Shown here one piece after another: positions 11,941 through 27,700 of a DNA stretch of 64,000 nt. The translations under genes and the position numbers were made by a program. How positions within the stretch are numbered: position 1 is the first letter of the stretch; each line of letters begins with the position of its first letter. The DNA comes from Physella acuta (taxonomy: Eukaryota; Mollusca; Gastropoda; Physidae): positions 310,001 through 374,000 of the forward strand of contig NW_026732016.1 of NCBI RefSeq assembly GCF_028476545.1, in the 5' to 3' direction. The notes under the pieces were generated by a model. The model was not told the origin of the DNA and searched no databases. It saw only the letters and a program-made list of their open reading frames with translations.

Positions 11941-12395
11941 GGGCCGGGGGGTCCACACACCTACTGTAAGGGCGGGGGTCCACACACCTACTGTAAGGGC
12001 CGGGGTCCACACACCTACCCACACACCTACTGTAAGGGCCGAGGTCCACACACCTACTGTAAGGGCCGGGGTCCACACACCTACTGTAAAGGCCGGGGTC
12101 CACACACCTACTGTAAGGGCCGGGGTCCACACACCTACTGTAAAGGCCGGGGTCCACACACCTACTGTAAGGGCCGGGGTCCACACACCTACTGTAAGGG
12201 CCGGGGTCCACACACCTACTGTAAGGGCCGGGGTCCACACACCTACTGTAAAGGCCGGGGGGGGGGGGGGTCCACACACCTACTGCAAGGGCCGGGGTCC
12301 ACACACCTACTGTAAGGGCCGGGGGGTCAACACACCTACCCTAAGGGCCGGGGGGGGGGGTCCACACACCTACTGTAAGGGCCGGGGTCCCCAGA
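11941..12395 (+). repeat. 27-bp minisatellite, about 16 copies
   Basis: Unit contains GTCCACACACCTACTGTAAG and GGGCCGG. It is open in several frames on both strands; these are not genes. Confidence 0.95.
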
Positions 12396-13431
12396 CCAAC
12401 ACTAGCTAGGGACATGCGAACTTATTTTTGATGACGTGGCAAAAAAATTATTAACCAATCCAATCGCCATTGCCACAAACAATCCTCCAGTCGTTCGAGC
12501 CCATCAACTGGTCATAAAATGTTTGACGTTTAATGTAGGCCGTCTCATGTCTTTGTTGTCGTCCTCTGGTAGATCTATAAACTTTCAGATGGGTAAACTA
12601 GGTCCATGTGCTATATGGTGTGGTGGGTGGGTGGGGAGAATGTCACGACAAAGGAATGTCTATTATTGGCCTGTCTTACAACCAAATGTTTTCCCGTTTT
12701 TGGAAGACATGTTTCAAGTTATTTTTAAAGTCTATTATCGCGGAGATAATAACTACACATCCAGTGCAGATAGCAATTTATAGTCGTCAACAATAGTTTG
12801 ACGTCGTCGAGCAGCGCATTGGGCGTAGGGTTACATAATTCAATACGCGCACCGTTTTATTAGGGCGAATTGTGGGCGGTGCTTTCCCCTGTTTTGGTCT
12901 ATTTTTAGCGGCCGGCGCAGAATAAAACGTGTATAAATGAACGGATAGCCCCACATGCGTGCTGGCAGCGTAAGTTGAGTCTGGTGACTTTGTTTTGTTT
13001 TCGTGGGCACATTCCGCGTCTAGCACATTCATAAATCTTCAAATCTCGGCCAAATGCTGGGGGGAAAAGTTATAGAAAAAAAATTCAAGGAGAAGCTGTA
13101 CATTTTACAAGTGTAGTTGTCTGACTTTGTTTCGGACGGTGTGAGCTTGTAACACGGTATTGTATAGCTTAACGGTTAACGTGATACACTTGTTTTCTGG
13201 GACCTGATCCATTTGATCACGTGACTTGACATCAAGAACTCTGTAATGAAAGAACGAGCAGTTACATACACATTGCCGTAAGTTTTGCTCCAGTCTTGTA
13301 TGGTTTACCATTTCATAGGTTACTACTTCATAGTCTACTATTTGTTGCAACTTAGACCGACGTCGTAGACTTATGGGACATAGGTCTACATCTACCTGTG
13401 TCAACATTTACTTTCATCTACCCTCTCCTTA
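12396..13431. other. DNA without a recognised gene
   Basis: A 115-aa plus-strand frame (12436-12783) and a 100-aa minus-strand frame (13105-13407) have no recognisable features. Confidence 0.4.
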
Positions 13432-13984
13432 CCTCATGTTGTGAGGTGTGGTACACTGGTGTATTGGGGAGGGGGTGCGGTTCACTGGTGTATTGAGGGG
13501 TGCGGTACAGTTGTGTATTGGGTAGTGTGTAGTGAGGTGCGGTACAGTGTTGTGTTGTGAGGTGCAGTACAGTGGTGTATTGAGTAGTGTGTTGTGAGAT
13601 GCAGTACAGTGGTGTATTGAGTAGTGTGTTGTGAGGTGCGGTACAGTGGTGTGTTGAGTAGTGTGTTGTGAGGTGCGGTACAGTGGTGTATTGAGTAGTG
13701 TGTTGTGAGGTGCGGTACAGTGGTGTGTTGAGTAGTGTGTTGTGAGGTGCGGTACAGTGGTGTATTGAGTAGTGTGTTGTGAGGTGCGGTACAGTGGTGT
13801 ATTGAGTAGTGTGTTGTGAGGTGCGGTACAGTGGTGTGTTGTGAGGTGTGGTACAGTGGTGTGTTGAGTAGTGTGTTGTGAGGTGTGGTACAGTGGTGTG
13901 TTGAGTAGTGTGTTGTGAGGTGCGGTACAGTGATGTGTTGTGAGGTGCGGTACAGTGGTGTGGTGTGAGGTGCGGTACACGACA
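13432..13984 (+). repeat. 37-bp minisatellite, about 15 copies
   Basis: Unit contains TGTTGTGAGGTGCGGTACAG; it makes long His/Thr-rich frames on the minus strand that are repeat artefacts. Confidence 0.95.
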
Positions 13985-14461
13985 CAACCAAGCCCAAGCT
14001 CTGCTACTGTATGACACCCAAAATATCGTGACTTGTTTACCGAGCGAATAATCTCCCCTTGTAAGACCACCCCCTATTGCTCCAGTCATAAAGTGCGCTG
14101 GTTGCGTCATGAAAAAAGGCTTACGGTTCCTGGATCAAGCCGAGCCTGTTCTTATAGCCCGCTTCTCTAGTCAATGGGCGGGGTGTGTTGGTGAATCTGT
14201 GGGTGACGGGTCAACTTGCCTGCGACACACAACCTTCACTAGGTGGGTCGACCCTGTGAAAGTTTGCCTACATTTGTGTGGTGTTGTTCTGGTGGTGTTG
14301 GACCCTTGTCTGCCAGCCAACCTTAACATTGCTGCTTGGTTCGTTCATAGGGACGATTCAGTTAAACACCTTATTACTTAAAATACGTGGGATTTCATAG
14401 AGTTGATTTAAAAACAATCTCGCGAGTCACGTAAGTTTAGCTATAGACAAACTAGAAGTTT

Positions 14462-14700
14462 AAATAAAATACTTAAAAAAAACTTTTTAAAAAACCACGT
14501 TTTTCTTGTGGACTAAAAAGTAGAAAATAAATTTTCATACATTTGATGACAAAAAACGTGGGTACGTTCACCATCAAATTTCCCGACCCATCTGCCCGAC
14601 CCACGTTTTTTGTCATCAAATGTATGAAAATTTATTTTCTACTTTTTAGTCCACAAGAAAAACGTGGTTTTTTAAAAAGTTTTTTTTAAGTATTTTATTT
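14462..14700. repeat. Perfect 102-bp inverted repeat
   Basis: Arms 14462-14563 and 14599-14700 are exact reverse complements by base-by-base reading; the loop is 35 nt. The RNA or single-stranded DNA would form a very stable hairpin. Confidence 0.9.
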
Positions 14701-14845
14701 TCTCCTTTTTAGTCCGTTGCTACACATGAAAAACGTGGTTTTTAAAAAAGTTTTTTATATAGTTTATTTTCTACTTTATCTAATGACTTGATTAAGTATG
14801 AATTGACTAAGTGTTTATAAATACACGGACTAAAAAAATCTTGAG

Positions 14846-14912
14846 CGCCCAGGATTCGAACCTGGGTTGTCGCGGCCACAACGCGCAGTACTAACCACTA
14901 TACGATCACGGC
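14846..14912 (-). pseudogene. tRNA-His relic missing the acceptor 3' strand
   Basis: Closely related to the tRNA at 55295-55366: the anticodon loop TTGTGGC and box B are intact, but the 3' strand of the acceptor stem is gone, replaced by CGCTC. Part of the same dispersed element. Confidence 0.75.
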
Positions 14913-15205
14913 CAGCGCGCTCACATCGATTGGGGCCGAAGTAACTGTGTCAACAAGCCTCCAGTCTTGTCGGTATCTTTAGAAATCATGTCCTCAATTT
15001 TATGGTCCTTTGGGCGTAATTAAATTAAGCTAATTACGGTCTCTAATTGCTAGTTTTTATGATTGCATCTGAAATTGTTAGGCGAAAGTAACCTGCATGC
15101 CAAATTTCAGATCTATAGAGCAATCAGAAGTGGGCTAATTTTCGATGTCAATTTTAACAACAAACACATCCACGCGAAGCTGAGTTAATAAAAACGTGTT
15201 AAAAA

Positions 15206-15518
15206 CTAATCATACAGAGTTCAGATGTTACTAAAGGTAAAGTGGTCATGTGTTAGATGATCAAGTTACACGTCAAAACTCATTTTTTGGTGTAAACATT
15301 TTGTCTAGTTTCTAGTTGTATGAGGGCAGTGTGAGATCATCACTGTCTAGAAAAGTACACCCAAGCGCTGCAGATATAGGCCTAAGTATTAGCCCTCTAT
15401 CTTATGTGCTAGATATATTAATCTACTATTCTTCCTACTACACTACTTAATGTATATGATAGACTGATACAACATATGTAATTCTGTCAATGTTGCAGTT
15501 AGCATTTCAGATAGAGCT
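15206..15518. other. DNA between the foldback element and the UGDH-proximal repeat
   Basis: No feature seen; the UGDH promoter or a non-coding first exon could lie here or further upstream. Confidence 0.3.
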
Positions 15519-15783
15519 AATCTTGTTTTATGTGATACAACATTATACATAAAAGCTAATCTTGTTTTATGTGATACATCATAGATAAAAGCTAATCTTG
15601 TTTTATGTAAAACAACATTATACATAAAAGCTAGTCTTGTTTTATGTGATACAACATTATACATAAAAGCTAATCTTGTTTTATGTGATACAACATTATA
15701 GATAAAAGCTAATCTTGTTTTATGTGATACAACATTATAGATAAAAGCTAATCTTGTTTTATGTGATACAACATTATAGATAA
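15519..15783 (+). repeat. 38-bp minisatellite, 7 copies, just upstream of UGDH coding exon 1
   Basis: Unit contains GCTAATCTTGTTTTATGTGA. It ends about 95 bp before the UGDH start and probably lies in the intron preceding that exon. Confidence 0.95.
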
Positions 15784-15879
15784 AGAGTGAGATACATGAA
15801 CACTGACAAACACTTAAGCACTGCCAGCCGTACATGTTTAACTAATTTGTTCCATCCTGTCTTCTCCAGGGAGTGGAAC

Positions 15880-20706
<4,827 letters not shown>

Positions 20707-22430
20707 ACTTTTGATTTGATTCAAAAACAAAATTTAGCTTTTAGTTTAAAAGTTAACTGGCAGATTTATGATGGGGGATCAGTTACCTGGACCATTAAAC
20801 AATCACTTAGTCAAAAGCATAAACACTTTTTTTTATATATTTGAAAATCTAAAACAGATTGGACTGCTATTGCCAAAATTTTATTTTTAGATTTGAATTG
20901 AAATGAAAACTAATGATTCCTTCATGATCAATATTAATTTTTCAATTTTTATTCTCTCTGTTGATATAAGGTGGATATATGAAAAGATAAAGAATATTTT
21001 GGTCAAAACCACTTCAGTTGGTGTCTATAGATAGACATTATATCTGTTAAGTAGTTACATCAAATGTTGATGACACTAGTTTTTAAAAATGTGACACTTT
21101 TAACTATTTTAGTTTCAGTTAAAAACCACTTTTTATTTATTAACAATTCTGGTCTGTTATTTTTGACCTGCAACCCAATCAAATCAGTGTACATATGTAC
21201 AGTTCATGTTAAGTTTTGTACTGCTAGGATGATGCAATTCGATCACCACACAGTTATTAGTCCTGCAGTCGCTTGTGTAAATATTTACAGCACAAACGTG
21301 CCTTATCCAACCAGGCTGTTGGTGACCCTATAAATAGAACAGGTAAATCACCACTAGAGGGAAATGTGGGATCTCATTGGTCCACATGATGTTCATATAG
21401 TTCAGTACAAAATGTGTTCAGATTCATTTGCTTTCATCTCATTAGGATTAGCATTATACATTGTCTATTGAAAAAAATCTCAGTCAAACGTTTTTATAAT
21501 CATATTGATGTGTCATACAACAAACCTTTATTTATAAATTTCATATTTTATTTCATGTAAACTATATTTTACAACAGTGTTGATTCACCAATGTTGATGT
21601 TTTACAACAAAGTGTTAAGTTATAAAATTACATTTACAATGTGTTACCCTTTACCAATTATTATGACAAATATTCAAATGTAAATTTTGTAAATATACAC
21701 CATGACATGCAGGGCATTTTGTAGTGGTCATCCTTTCAGGCAGTTTCTGTTCACTCTTTACTAGCACATTTCTCCCAACCTTTGTAAGATGTAATTTTAT
21801 ATCAGAAGTCACTCTTTACATTTGTGGAAGAAGTTTTCACTTAACATTAACTTCACCTAATCAACTGGTAGCCTAGGGGATGTTTCTGTAAAATATGTAT
21901 TTGATTTTTATTTAATGTAATAATGCTATACACTCCTGTGTCAAGAGATTTCATGAGAAGACCACAACTTTGAGCAAAAAAAGACAGTCCATCAGCAAAT
22001 AAAGCAGCATTACAAATTAAAATGTTAGCATATTTTGTCTTCCATTTTAGTTTCATGTTAATTAGGCAACCACATTTTACAGATTCAGGGTTGATTTTGT
22101 TAATGAGTTCCTACATCATTCTACTTGGTCAATTTTAAACTGCTTCAAAAAATGTTTTATTAAAATGCAATATTGTATAAATCTATGAGTGGGGTAGAAG
22201 AATTGTTTGTGCATGATTCATTTTAAAAATGTGCACGGTTATATGCTTATGATTAAAATGTTTTGTGATGGCTCTGTTTTTAGAGTTTGATAATGCATAA
22301 ATTATGTACAAATTATGTACAATTTATTTTTGATGTCACTGGTACATATTTACTGGGGCGCATACATTCTGTAATAAATCAATATATCTCAGTATTCTGT
22401 AAATAAACGAGGGTGAAACTAATAGAATAA
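20707..22430 (+). other. UGDH 3' UTR and candidate poly(A) signals
   Basis: AT-rich sequence after the UGDH stop with no credible reading frame. AATAAA hexamers lie at 22373-22378 and 22402-22407, with another a little further on. The transcript probably ends near 22.4 kb, giving a 3' UTR of about 1.7 kb. Transcript data are needed to confirm this. Confidence 0.5.
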
Positions 22431-24709
22431 ATGAGTCAGTTTTTTGTTTCTTATTGTGTATGTGGTGTGTGTCCTGTCCTCAGGTAGTACCTTCAGTGAC
22501 GTGAAGTATATTTGGGTAACCTCTATTTCAAAGTTGAGATCTGCTGACTCTTATTACTTATGTGTCCCATCCTACAGGTGCAAATAAACAATTTTCTTTC
22601 TTAAATATAGGTTTATATAAACAATACAAACAGGAACCAAGGAATAATATTAAACTTGGTTTTATATGGTAATATTCAATTTTAAAAAAGGGAGATATAA
22701 AATAAAACACCAAGGTCTAGCTCTAAGAAAAGCTATTTTTGTATTTTTTTTCAGCTTTTATTATGTTCACTTCTGCTTGTGAGGGCTGGCTAACCTTGTA
22801 ACTAAACTTTGACACACTTCAAATGCAGCAATTTTGTTCAAACTTTCTAGATACATTTAACAATGCAAGAATATCTTTTTATTTTAGATTTAATTAGATT
22901 TTAGTTTAGACATAAAAATTTGATTTTAAAAATTACTTTAATAACATAGTACTACTAGCATACACTGTGTCAGCTGGAAGTCACAGCTGAGTGATTTTTA
23001 AAATCTGAGCATCAACCACAGATTAAGAAGTGGCAAGTATTGTCTTTCAGAGATCGCAAGCTACTATCGGTTTTCTGCGCAAATATTAATAGGCGTAGGC
23101 CTATGGATGCAGTAGGCTACGTGTGAATTTCTATTTAGAATGAGTTACTAAAATGCGGATCATAAAACATAAAAAACTTTATACAATAAGTATATAAATA
23201 ACAAACATTTTTAAAAATAAAAATGAATTTGTTTTTTTCTAGAAGAAAATGTAAATAAACATGATATAACAACTAGGAGAAGTGGTTTAATACAATGTTA
23301 TTTGATTTTACAATTTTATCCGAAAAGTTATAGGGTATAAATAAAACTACTAAAAATAAGGTTTTAAAAAGTCAACCACGGAGTTTCTCTACAGCCAATT
23401 AATGTTTGGCTTACTCAAGAGAAAAGCAGGTTACAATTTACTAACTTGATAAAAATAAATAAAAATCCAGCCTTTAAAAAACCCCAACACGAAATACTTT
23501 AAGATATCTGCTTTTGCAGTTTTTATTAAATTGATTTTAAAATATTAACTTTCTGAAGATTTTCTAGTTATTTTATTTTACTGCCACTATATAGGCATAA
23601 TTGAAAAAAAAAATTAATTTTTTTTTTATGAAAACAACAATTATGGAACGAAGGGAAACAACCAAGTAATATTTTTTAAGCCAGATTGAATTTTTATGGT
23701 CAAAGGGAAACAACCAAGTAATTTTTTTTTAAAAAGCCAGATTTAATTTTTATGGACGAAGGGAAACAACTAAGTAATTTTTTTTTTCGAAAACGCGGAC
23801 GTAATAGATCTAAGTTAATTCCCTTAAGACTAAGGAAATCTTCTGAAACATGAGTTAAAAATAAATTTACGATTAGTGAAAGCGAAAGTTGTAAGTAAAT
23901 AACTTGGTTAGGAGTAGACGGTAAACATCACCACTCTTAGTCTTACTGTACTAGATCTAATTCTTAATAGTATAGATCTAGAGTTTACTAAGTTATAAAG
24001 TTATAGTAGTTGAGTAGTACGTTACAGTGCTCACGTGAGTGAGAACTGAATTGAGTATTGACACCATGTAAAATGTAATGGAGCGAGGTGACTCGCTTTT
24101 TAATTTTTAATTTTAATAATTATTATTTCACAATTTGAGGAGGATTTTATGTTTTTTAAAATACAAAAATGTTTCCTTGTTTCATTTTTATAATAAGTCT
24201 TAACTCTTAACTTAAGACTTAGATCTATGATGATTCTAATGATCTTATCTATAGTCACTAAGTCACTATACTTAGTACTTAGTTTCTAGATTGAAACCTT
24301 GTCGTTTAAGTCTAAATTTATTAATTTAAATATGTGACTAAAATGCTAAAGACAAAATGAAATCCTAAGGCTAACTTAAACTTATTCTTACTTCTTAAAA
24401 ATCTTAGTCTAGCTAGAGTAGAGTCTTAGCACTCTTAGTAGTCATAGTGATGTACTACTTACTAAGTACTTACTACTATATATTAATATATACTAATATG
24501 GCCTTACTATATGAATGTTCAATCTCAATAACAATAACATATTTTCCAGAACTGGGACTGCCTGACAGAGGTGAATACAAACTACTAGTCTGCTCATGTA
24601 ACATGGCCACAAGCACACAAACTTTTTGACACACAAACTTTTTGACACACAAACTTTTTGACACACAAACTTTTTGACACAATCTTATATTGTTTGTCAC
24701 TGGACTAAA
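22431..24709. other. AT-rich intergenic DNA between UGDH and FANCB
   Basis: No gene recognised. Three similar stretches at 23630-23790 share GAAGGGAAACAAC followed by long T runs. A possible acceptor followed by a short open stretch lies near 24550-24620, and might be an upstream FANCB exon, but it runs into a stop in the repeat and I could not connect it. A 15-bp repeat containing TTTTTGACACAC (about 4 copies) fills 24622-24681. Confidence 0.4.
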
Positions 24710-27700
24710 ATGGAAGTGGTTAAAAATGATTCCCAGTGTTATTTTACTTGGAGAAAACACCTGTTTCTGGTTGCTCTAAAAAAAACATCCCTTCTCCTTC
24801 AGTGGTTGAACCTTGAGACAGAGTTCAACTCAGCTTCATCTGATTCCTCATCAGATCTGGATGATTTAGACAGAAAATCAGAACCATCCCACACAAGTAA
24901 ACAGAAGGTTTATTCAAAGTCTTGTGCCCTTTCAAAAACTTCATTAAATCTGTGTGATTATTGTAAACGCCACCTTTCCAAAAGTTGCCTTGAGTTGGTG
25001 TCTGTGAGTTTCTCACTGGACCCTGGACTTGGCCAAGAAATTCCAGTTTTTGTTGTCAAAGGTCAAGAGGTCACTGCCTCAAAACCTGGCAAGGTCAGCA
25101 AGAAACCAGGAACACAAATTTTACTTTTAGTTGGGGTGTCGCAGCACGACTCTGGGAATAAACATAGCTCGCAGTTTTCTTTTAGTCTAGAATTTTTACG
25201 GGAGTTTTCACTTCCTGTCATATTCAGCTCCCTGTTAAACAGCCATGTGGGAATTATCCCAGAATTTAAACTGTTGTGTGTGGATGAAACCACATCGACA
25301 CTTCACATATTTCATCAAGGTGTCACAACACCCAGGATCCAAGACTTCAGGCTGCCTGTTGGGGAGACCCCAGCCCAACAACTGGCTGTCATGGGGGAGA
25401 CCCCAGCCCAACAACTGGCTGTCATGGGGGAGACCCCAGCCCAACAACTGGCTGTCATGGGGGAGACCCCAGCCCAACAACTGGCTGTCATGGGGGAGAC
25501 CCCAGCCCAACAACTGGCTGTCATGGGGGAGACCCCAGCCCAACAACTGGCTGTCATGGGGGAGACCCCAGCCCAACAACTGGCTGTCATGGACCTCCAC
25601 TGTGTGCACCAACATGGCGTCTTCCTGCTTGTTTTAGCTGCCACACAGTCTCGCCAGTGTTTCTGCTGCAAGTTTTCACCTGTGTCTTCTGATAAGGAAA
25701 CAGGTCAACACTTTGAAGTAGAGTACATTTCTCTTGATGCCTTGTTTGTCTCAGACTTCTCCCAGATTGTCAAGTCCATCAAACTCTGGCCGTCCTGCTG
25801 CCAGAGAGATGCCGGTAGAAACAAAACAGCCCTGACCATGTTGACAGTGACAGGCTTTGTCCTCCACTTTGTCAGTGGTGTCATGTCAGGGTGTGTCAGC
25901 ATTACTGACCAGCTGGAGACAGGGGAGTGGACAGACGAGATGTGGGGAGAGTGTTCTGTGAAGATCCTGAACTTCAGTACTGCCCACAGCGGGGATGTGA
26001 GCGCCATACAGGTCAACACCCAATGTTTTTTGATCAGCTGGGACACAGACCAGGTACAGACTTAGTTCCCAGATTTTTTTCTTTCACTATATGTCACATA
26101 CATTTATTTTACAATATTATCTGTTGGTAGTCTGTGTTTAAAAAAAATCTACATTTTATTAGATTTTAATTCTGAACATTTATTTTCACTTTTATTTTAA
26201 ATTGGCATTTTTTTTTAGTAAGTTTTATTTTTAACTTTCAGGTGATAAAAACCTGGCAATCTGTTTCATCCATTCACAGCTGTGATCTCCAGTCCTGTGG
26301 GTTCCCTCTGTTAGTGCTTGTTCTTCTCTCATCCAAGGGAGGAAACCAACACTTGCTTGACAGGTCAAGAACGGTAACTGTTGATCTGGATGACATTGAT
26401 GAAAAGGCAGTAGCAGGACTTGAAACAAGATCTGATGATTTGAGAGATGTTGAAAACTCGGAGCAACAAAATTTTGCAGCACATTCTCTACTTCTGCAGC
26501 ATAAAGTACGTGGCATACAAACGTAATACTGGCCAGATAGTTGTCATCTGATTCTGTTGACCCTGGGGTTGATTTATAATTTTAAAAAAAAATTTTCTCA
26601 CTCAAGTCTTTCTTCTCTCGTCACTCATCTTTTTTTAAGCTGGTGTCACTGATGTTATTTGATTATTTTCACACTACGCGGAGTCTAAAATTAGATTATT
26701 TTCACACTAGAACCTAAACTAAAATGTGATTATTTCCATACTACAACCTAGTCTAAAATTTGATTATTTTCATACTACAACCTAGTGTAAAATTTGATTA
26801 TTTTCATACTACAACCTATGCTAAGATTTGATTATTTTTGTTAAAATGACATAAAATCATTTAAAAAATTGAGTTTCTATCTACCAGAGCCATGTAAAAT
26901 CATTTTAAAAAATTGAGTTTCCATCTACCTGAGCCATGTAAAATCATTTTAAAAAATTGAGTTTCTATCTACCAGAGCCATGAGCTGTCACTACAAGAAG
27001 CCCAGTTGGAAGTCCAAAGTAAAATGTTGTTTGTTGGTGACCTGTGGCAGAGTTTTTCTAAACTTCAGCTAGAAGAGTTTACACGCAAGAGCTCTTGTCT
27101 AGTAAGTTACTTTTTGGTTGATTATTAAGTTGATATTTTTAATAACCACAGTTAATAGAAGTAAAAAAAAATCTAAAATATTTAAAACTTTATTTTTCCA
27201 TAAAATTGTCAGTCTTCCATATTTAGACGTAACTCTTTAAAAAATTCTAGCCTCCCCTTGTGCCCCTGGGGTCTGTGCCCCATACGTCTGTCGCCATCCA
27301 CCGGAACCTTCCGTACAAGTCTATTGGCCAGGAGAAAATGCTGGATTGTGGAGAACCTTGGATCAGAACTCTTGAGAACTCTCTCATTGTAGGAGTTAGG
27401 ATACAGAATGTCTCTCAGTGGTAGGTACACACTCCAACAATTTGTAGGAGTTAGGATACAGAATGTCTCTCAGTGGTAGGTACACACTCCAACAATTTGT
27501 AGGAGTTAGGATACAGAATGTCTCTCAGTGGTAGGTACACACTCCAACAATTTGTAGGAGTTAGGATACAGAATGTCTCTCAGTGGTAGGTACACACTCC
27601 AACAATTTGTAGGAGTTAGGATACAGAATGTCTCTCAGTGGTAGGTACACACTCCAACAATTTGTAGGAGTTAGGATACAGAATGTCTCTCAGTGGTAGG

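Larger units (their letters stand above)
14462..15205. mobile_element. Foldback-like element with tRNA-His relic, copy 1
   Basis: Starts with two perfect 102-bp inverted arms (14462-14563 and 14599-14700) around a 35-bp loop. Then come a degenerate part-copy of the arm ending (ACGTGGTTTTTAAAAAAG), the tRNA-His relic and about 290 bp of further sequence ending near AAAAACGTGTTAAA. The same parts recur in the same order at 54.69-55.66 kb. No coding capacity. Class unknown: foldback/MITE-like, or a SINE-transposon composite. Confidence 0.7.

Noticed and set aside
11804-12315. 166-aa and 144-aa frames on opposite strands
   Set aside because: Both derive from the 27-bp minisatellite.
12436-12783. 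115-aa plus-strand frame
   Set aside because: No recognisable domain, signal or splice context; length is within chance for this composition.
13418-14110. Minus-strand His/Thr-rich frames of up to 230 aa
   Set aside because: Three frames of the same 37-bp minisatellite are open at once; no start context or unique domain.
14109-14381. 90-aa plus-strand frame
   Set aside because: No recognised features; the composition does not look like a conserved protein and no exon neighbours were found.
24674-24709. Earlier start for FANCB at a TTG codon
   Set aside because: The codon at 24674 is TTG, not ATG. The first ATG of the open frame is at 24710.
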